Source of the DNA: Acidobacteriota bacterium
Lineage (GTDB): Bacteria > Acidobacteriota > Blastocatellia > Chloracidobacteriales > Chloracidobacteriaceae
DNA length: 64,000 nt
Assembly: GCA_016208495.1 (NCBI GenBank)
Contig: JACQXX010000060.1
Location: 35,221 to 99,220, forward strand
Direction: 5' to 3'
The translations under genes and the position numbers were made by a program. Positions 60,219 to 64,000 of this stretch are shown here, piece after piece (positions within the stretch are counted from its first letter, which is position 1; the number at the start of each line of letters is the position of its first letter). The notes below the pieces were generated by a model, which saw only the letters and a program-made list of their open reading frames with translations, searched no databases and had not been told where the DNA came from.

Positions 60219-61337
60219 ATGCCACTCCCCAAAATCCTGATTGTTGACGACAATGCCAAAAACCGGGCCATCTGCGAAGAAATCCTGATGGACGAATATG
60301 AACTCTGTCACGCCGTGGATGGAATCGAAGCCCTGGAAAAAGTTCCGGTGTTTCAACCTGATTTGATTCTGCTGGATCTGATGATGCCCCGCATGGATGG
60401 GTATGAAGTCTGCCGCCGCCTGAAATCAGACCCGCATACCACCAATATGATGATCGTTTGTGTGTCGGCAAAGGGACAGACGGCGGAAATTGTTGAAGGA
60501 TTTCAGGCCAAAGCGGATGATTATATTGTGAAACCGTTCAGCGAAGAGGAGTTACTGGCCCGAGTCCGGGCGGCGCTTCGACTGAAATTGACTCAGGATG
60601 AATTAAAGCGGGTCAATTCCAATCTTGAAGAAATCGTCGCCAAACGCACCACCCAGTTGATTGAAGCCGAACGACTGGCCGTGATTGGCCGCAATGTTGC
60701 CCAAATGGCGCATAACTTTCGTGGGGCACTCACCACCATCACCCTTTCAGCTCAACTAGGTGCAGCCGGTGTTGGTGAACCCAATGAGCATTTCAGTCGG
60801 GTGGAACGTTCGGCCCAAAACATCATCAAAGTCATCGCCACCACACTGACCCGCATCAAGCAGAAGGAAACAATTCATCCCGAGCCGACGGATATCAATG
60901 CGATTTTGCAGTCTATTCAGGAATTTCTCGACCTTGACGCCCGCTATAAAACCTGTCAGGAAAAGTCATTTACCCTGGCTGAAGGGTTACCTTCGGTGAC
61001 AGGTATCCCGAGTGATTTTCAGCAAATTTTTGAGAATTTGATCTACAATGCGCTTGATGCCATGGAGGAAAGTGCCCGACGCACACTGCATGTGCGGAGT
61101 TACTGGAATCAAGCTGAATCAGCCGTGGTGGTCGAAGTCAAAGACAGCGGGAGCGGGATTACCAAAGCCAATCTGGCCCGGATTTTTGATCCGCTCTTTA
61201 CCACCAAATCAAGCGGAACCGGTTTAGGATTGGCCAGTTGTCAGCAATTGCTGGAAACATATGGCGGATGTATTCGGGTTGAGAGCATCCTCGATGAAGG
61301 TTCCACCTTCACGGTTTTGTTACCCGTGAAGGAATGA
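60219..61337 (+). CDS. Receiver-histidine kinase hybrid
   Basis: A 372-residue protein with a receiver domain first (residues 4-120): DD at 9-10, phospho-acceptor Asp53 in LLDLMMPRMDG, and Lys in YIVKPFSEEEL. A coiled-coil linker (125-155) leads to a histidine-kinase module. The dimerisation helix carries His165 in AQMAHNFRGALTTI, and the ATPase domain has NLIYNALDAM, DSGSGI and GTGLGLASCQQL. The order REC-then-kinase suits a phosphorelay step fed by the preceding PAS-GAF kinase. No DNA-binding domain is present. Confidence 0.92.
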   Translation: MPLPKILIVDDNAKNRAICEEILMDEYELCHAVDGIEALEKVPVFQPDLILLDLMMPRMDGYEVCRRLKSDPHTTNMMIVCVSAKGQTAEIVEGFQAKADDYIVKPFSEEELLARVRAALRLKLTQDELKRVNSNLEEIVAKRTTQLIEAERLAVIGRNVAQMAHNFRGALTTITLSAQLGAAGVGEPNEHFSRVERSAQNIIKVIATTLTRIKQKETIHPEPTDINAILQSIQEFLDLDARYKTCQEKSFTLAEGLPSVTGIPSDFQQIFENLIYNALDAMEESARRTLHVRSYWNQAESAVVVEVKDSGSGITKANLARIFDPLFTTKSSGTGLGLASCQQLLETYGGCIRVESILDEGSTFTVLLPVKE

Positions 61338-61490
61338 AGAATGAAGAATGTGGTTAGTTTTTAGTGGTTAGTGATTAGTGGTTAGTGGTTAGTTTTTGGT
61401 TTTTGATTTTTCTTCGAAAGTATTGATTTCTAACCACTAACCACTAACCACTAGATAGTTTCTTCATTCTTCATTCTTCATTCACTGGTT
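61336..61490. repeat. GAATGAA-TTAGTGG-core-CTAACCA-CATTCTT composite
   Basis: GAATGAA units start in the stop codon of the hybrid kinase gene. About five TTAGTGG units, a TTTTTGG-type run, the core CTTCGAAAGTATTGATTTC, four CTAACCA units and three CATTCTT units follow, ending about seven bases before the next ATG. Confidence 0.9.
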
Positions 61491-61496
61491 GGGGGT

Positions 61497-62660
61497 ATGA
61501 TGGACCAACATTTGAAAAAGACATTTCAGATTCTTGAGGAAAAAGCTGCCACCCGGTGTGATATCTGCCACCAGGCGGATTTGTTTGACCCGATTTCCGG
61601 AACGTGCCAGCGGTGCGAGCCGATTGCCACTGTGGCGCTGGCCCAGCTTGCCGAAGAACAGGCTGAAAATTTCCATCCCGAACCAACCCCAGTCCAAACC
61701 CCGCCCCCAGTTGTTACATCCCCATTAGCCACCTACCACCCAACGCTCTCAGCGCGTGACCGCTGGCTGATTTTGCGCGAAGCATTTGGACTCTATCACG
61801 ATCATTTCCATACATTTCTGAACCTTACTCTCCGAATTGAAGCCCCGCTGGTGGCAGTTTTTCTGATGGTGGCGTTATTTCCTTCAAAACTACTCTGGCC
61901 AGTCGTTTTGCTTCTGGGGATTGTACTTTCGTTGTTTCCAATCAAGGAAATGCGGGATGGCAGCATTATCTGTGCTGTTTTTGACAGCCTGCCAGATCGC
62001 TTTCCCAGCGTCGAGCGAGCGATTCAATTTGCCAATCGTCGCAACCGTCAACATCTGTGGTCGATGTGGAAGGTCAAAGCCCAGCGGTTGCTAGCTGCGG
62101 CAGCCGGTTTTTTCTTGACGACAATCTTTATTGGTTTGATTTTAGGTCATTTGGCTGGCCCGATCCCAATGGGCATACTGACGATATTTTTTGGATTTTG
62201 GTTTTCGTGGCTGGTGCTTTCACACAATGCTTTTTATCGGCAAATCATTGTGCTGGAAGGACGTTCGGCTGAAGAAGCCTGCCGTCGAAGCAATTGGCTG
62301 ACAGACCATAATCTAAAATGGATTTCGTTTTTGAATGAAGTGAACTGGCTGGGAATGTTGCTGGTGGCGTTTTTGGGTCTGGCACCTGGAATCAAAACAA
62401 TTGCAGTTGGCTGGCTCGCGTTATGTAGTCCGGTGGCATTCGGAGTTTTTGCCGGAATCCACCCCGTATGGTTTGTGGCCTTGATGGCGCTGAAAATCCT
62501 GATCACCCCTCTTCTGACCATTACTGAAACCCTGTCTTATCTGGTGCTCCGGCGGCGGGCGGAAGGCATGCAGTTCCAGTTTCAATACACCAAAGATGAA
62601 GACGAGCGTCTAAAGGAATTTATCACTCAGGCCACCAGAAACCTGCCACCAATAGAATGA
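61497..62660 (+). CDS. Zinc-ribbon membrane protein
   Basis: A 387-residue integral membrane protein. A zinc knuckle pair opens it (CDICHQADLFDPISGTCQRC, residues 21-40), followed by a Pro-rich linker. About six membrane helices span residues 115-365. The pattern of helix pairs with polar loops (ALCSPVAFGVFAGIHPVWFVALMALKILITPLLTI) resembles DUF-type bacterial membrane proteins of unknown role, and I do not name a family. Two ATGs in tandem (61497, 61500) are both possible; GGGGG sits just upstream. Confidence 0.75.
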   Translation: MMDQHLKKTFQILEEKAATRCDICHQADLFDPISGTCQRCEPIATVALAQLAEEQAENFHPEPTPVQTPPPVVTSPLATYHPTLSARDRWLILREAFGLYHDHFHTFLNLTLRIEAPLVAVFLMVALFPSKLLWPVVLLLGIVLSLFPIKEMRDGSIICAVFDSLPDRFPSVERAIQFANRRNRQHLWSMWKVKAQRLLAAAAGFFLTTIFIGLILGHLAGPIPMGILTIFFGFWFSWLVLSHNAFYRQIIVLEGRSAEEACRRSNWLTDHNLKWISFLNEVNWLGMLLVAFLGLAPGIKTIAVGWLALCSPVAFGVFAGIHPVWFVALMALKILITPLLTITETLSYLVLRRRAEGMQFQFQYTKDEDERLKEFITQATRNLPPIE

Positions 62661-62800
62661 AGAATGAAAAAAGCGGTTAGTTTTGGTTCTTGGTTCTTCT
62701 TCGAAAGTATTGATTTCTAACCACTAACCACTAACCACTAACCACTAACCACTAACCACTAACCACTAACCGCTTTCTCAATATCTTCATTCTCAATTCT
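62659..62800. repeat. GAATGAA-TTGGTTC-core-CTAACCA composite
   Basis: GAATGAAGAATGAAAAAAG starts in the stop codon of the membrane protein gene. TTAGTTT/TTGGTTC units, the core CTTCGAAAGTATTGATTTC, about eight CTAACCA units and TTCATTC-type units reach into the end of the convergent nucleotidyltransferase gene. Confidence 0.9.
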
Positions 62801-63917
62801 TCATCTGACTCTCCAACCGCCGAACGCCTCCTGCTATCACCAGCCATGGGATTTTATGGACTGATTCAACTCCCCAAAGGTGTTGCAGAAACTGAGGAAA
62901 CTGCCAGATGTGTGGTGACTTGTCCGCACCATAGGACCACTGTTCAAACTCCCGCCAGTATGCCCAGAGTGTCAATCCAGGGCCTCGCTGCTCTGGGGGC
63001 ACGGTCCAGGCTCGATAATCCAGGCGATAGGCAAATGAAACCAGATGTTGGTTCAACTCCGCCAGCACGGCCTCTGGAACCTCAACCCCAAGCAACCAGG
63101 CCAGATACCCCAGCGTGTCGCGTAACGGCAGCACCAGCCCCATTCGAGTCGCCTGCTGGACTAACCGATTCCAATCAATTGTCGAATGCTCCAGGATCAC
63201 AACGGCATCAGCCAGCCAGCGAAGCGGAGGCACCGGATTCCAACGCGCTCCGTGGACACATACATGCAGAAACTGGTCTGTGGGATTGAGCACTTTGACT
63301 GGAACGCCGCCCACTTTGGCGGGTTCAGCCAGTTGCCAAAAGGGATCATCAACTTCAACTCGACAATTTTCAAAAAAGAGATTCCAGTGCAGGTCGCATT
63401 CGGTGCCATCGCTTTTTCGAAAAACCTGCGCGTGTGGTGCGCGGAAACCAGGCGTCCAGCCAGCCTGACCAAGCAGTTCAATGGCCTGATTGGCGCTCTG
63501 GCGCGGAACCAGTACATCAAAATCTCCCATTGGCCGCAAGCCGAAGTTCTCGTAATATCTTGTAATCAAAGCCGTTCCTTTTAAAACAATCGGTTCGATA
63601 CCCGCCTGTTGGAACATCTTGAGAACTGGGGTCATCCCGTGCAAGAGCGTCTGATTTTTGACCCAGGTATGGCGGTGGATTCCTTTCATCACCTGCAACC
63701 AGGGATGCTCAACCCCCAACGCTTTCAAATTTTGGTAGAGCAATGGCAGCAACCGAAACGAGCCATCATCCAGCGTCTGTAAGTCAACTTTCGCACACCA
63801 GGCTTCCCAGGCAGCACGCGCTGGATCTCCTTTGAGCAAAGCAGCTTGCAACAGCAATTCCTGCTCCGGGTTGGGACGATGGGTTTTGAGGTGAGATGGA
63901 AATGGCGGCTGAGGCAT
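62793..63917 (-). CDS. Nucleotidyltransferase-family protein
   Basis: A 374-residue protein of the NTP_transf_5-like family of putative nucleotidyltransferases. The core has GIEPIVLKGTALITRYYENFGLRPMGDFDVLVPR, where the DFD pair corresponds to the catalytic acidic residues, and CDLHWNLFFENC with a third Asp. The C-terminal half (about 190-360) is helical with FLHVCVHGARW and LRWLADAVVIL. Relatives occur in surface-polysaccharide loci; the substrate is unknown. ATG 63917 is chosen because the longer frame upstream is TGACAAGG octamer repeat. Its final residues MKN come from the GAATGAA repeat. Confidence 0.85.
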   Translation of the reverse strand: MPQPPFPSHLKTHRPNPEQELLLQAALLKGDPARAAWEAWCAKVDLQTLDDGSFRLLPLLYQNLKALGVEHPWLQVMKGIHRHTWVKNQTLLHGMTPVLKMFQQAGIEPIVLKGTALITRYYENFGLRPMGDFDVLVPRQSANQAIELLGQAGWTPGFRAPHAQVFRKSDGTECDLHWNLFFENCRVEVDDPFWQLAEPAKVGGVPVKVLNPTDQFLHVCVHGARWNPVPPLRWLADAVVILEHSTIDWNRLVQQATRMGLVLPLRDTLGYLAWLLGVEVPEAVLAELNQHLVSFAYRLDYRAWTVPPEQRGPGLTLWAYWREFEQWSYGADKSPHIWQFPQFLQHLWGVESVHKIPWLVIAGGVRRLESQMKN

Positions 63918-63937
63918 GGTTTGAGGGTCCGCGGGAA

Positions 63938-64000
63938 GATGACAAATGACAAGGTGACAAGGTGACAAGATGACAAGATGACAAGGTGCCAAATGACAAG
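63938..64000. repeat. TGACAAGG octamer array at the window edge
   Basis: About seven units TGACAAGG/TGACAAGA/TGACAAA run to the end of the window. This is an 8-bp unit, unlike the heptamers. It lies just upstream of the nucleotidyltransferase start (minus strand) and continues beyond the window. Confidence 0.85.

Noticed and set aside
63918..63992. N-terminal extension of the nucleotidyltransferase
   Set aside because: The extra 25 codons read through TGACAAGG octamers (repeated PCHLVI), so they are repeat DNA, not protein.

Overview
The window is about 64 kb of a Gram-negative, respiring bacterial chromosome. The gene content fits an Acidobacteriota genome, most probably class Blastocatellia: a long SBBP/FN3 surface protein, class I fructose-bisphosphate aldolase, a sigma-54 activator, many exported orphan proteins, moderate GC and very repeat-rich intergenic DNA. 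The lineage is an inference from style. No rRNA or marker-gene comparison was possible. There is no phage, no intact transposase gene, no CRISPR array and no plasmid function.

Layout. 1-8566: membrane arm of respiratory complex I (nuoH, partial at the window edge, then nuoJ-K-L-M-N); nuoI is absent from its usual place. 8603-13469: small membrane protein, macro-domain protein, zinc-ribbon protein, a 973-residue helical orphan and a tiny membrane protein. 13518-22189: prolyl oligopeptidase, tRNA-Glu(CUC), DUF4404 protein, lipoprotein cytochrome c, YchF, signal peptidase I, PfkB kinase, DapF and a SurA-N-like protein. 22689-30766: an NrdD-like protein that has lost its glycyl-radical site, CYTH protein, SDR, TatA, JAMM peptidase, purine nucleoside phosphorylase, GT2 and FbaB. 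31237-41999: ATP-grasp-like protein, TPR protein, giant SBBP protein, XdhC-like protein, two exported proteins and a GT4. 42330-48708: a 1202-residue regulator with an IS630-type HTH, TPRs, a sigma-54 AAA+ domain and a Fis HTH, then a glycosyltransferase and an FHA protein. 49041-57635: basic exported protein, UvrB, DUF2231 protein, exported NTF2-like protein, CDF transporter, and an ADH-SDR-AraC locus. 58021-63917: PAS-GAF-PAS histidine kinase, receiver-histidine kinase hybrid, zinc-ribbon membrane protein and a nucleotidyltransferase.

The most distinctive property is in the spacers. Nearly every larger gap holds short tandem repeats with a 7-bp unit. At least ten unrelated 7-mers occur (AGTCAGT, TTAGTGG, GAATGAA, TTGGTTC, CCGGGTT, GAACCCT, GGCTGAG, GAATTAT, GCGAGTA, CCCCTAT). 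They are usually arranged as facing complementary arms around a short core, so that a transcript would fold into a long hairpin. Several composites recur with conserved cores, abut stop codons, and in places run into coding sequence. On top of these lie a 150-bp MITE-like family with 18-bp terminal inverted repeats, a second MITE-like insert nested inside a heptamer arm, and a third hairpin family (CCACCTGCG type). The heptamer arrays resemble the STRR repeats described in cyanobacteria, but the mirrored, multi-motif organisation here is the best candidate for something undescribed.
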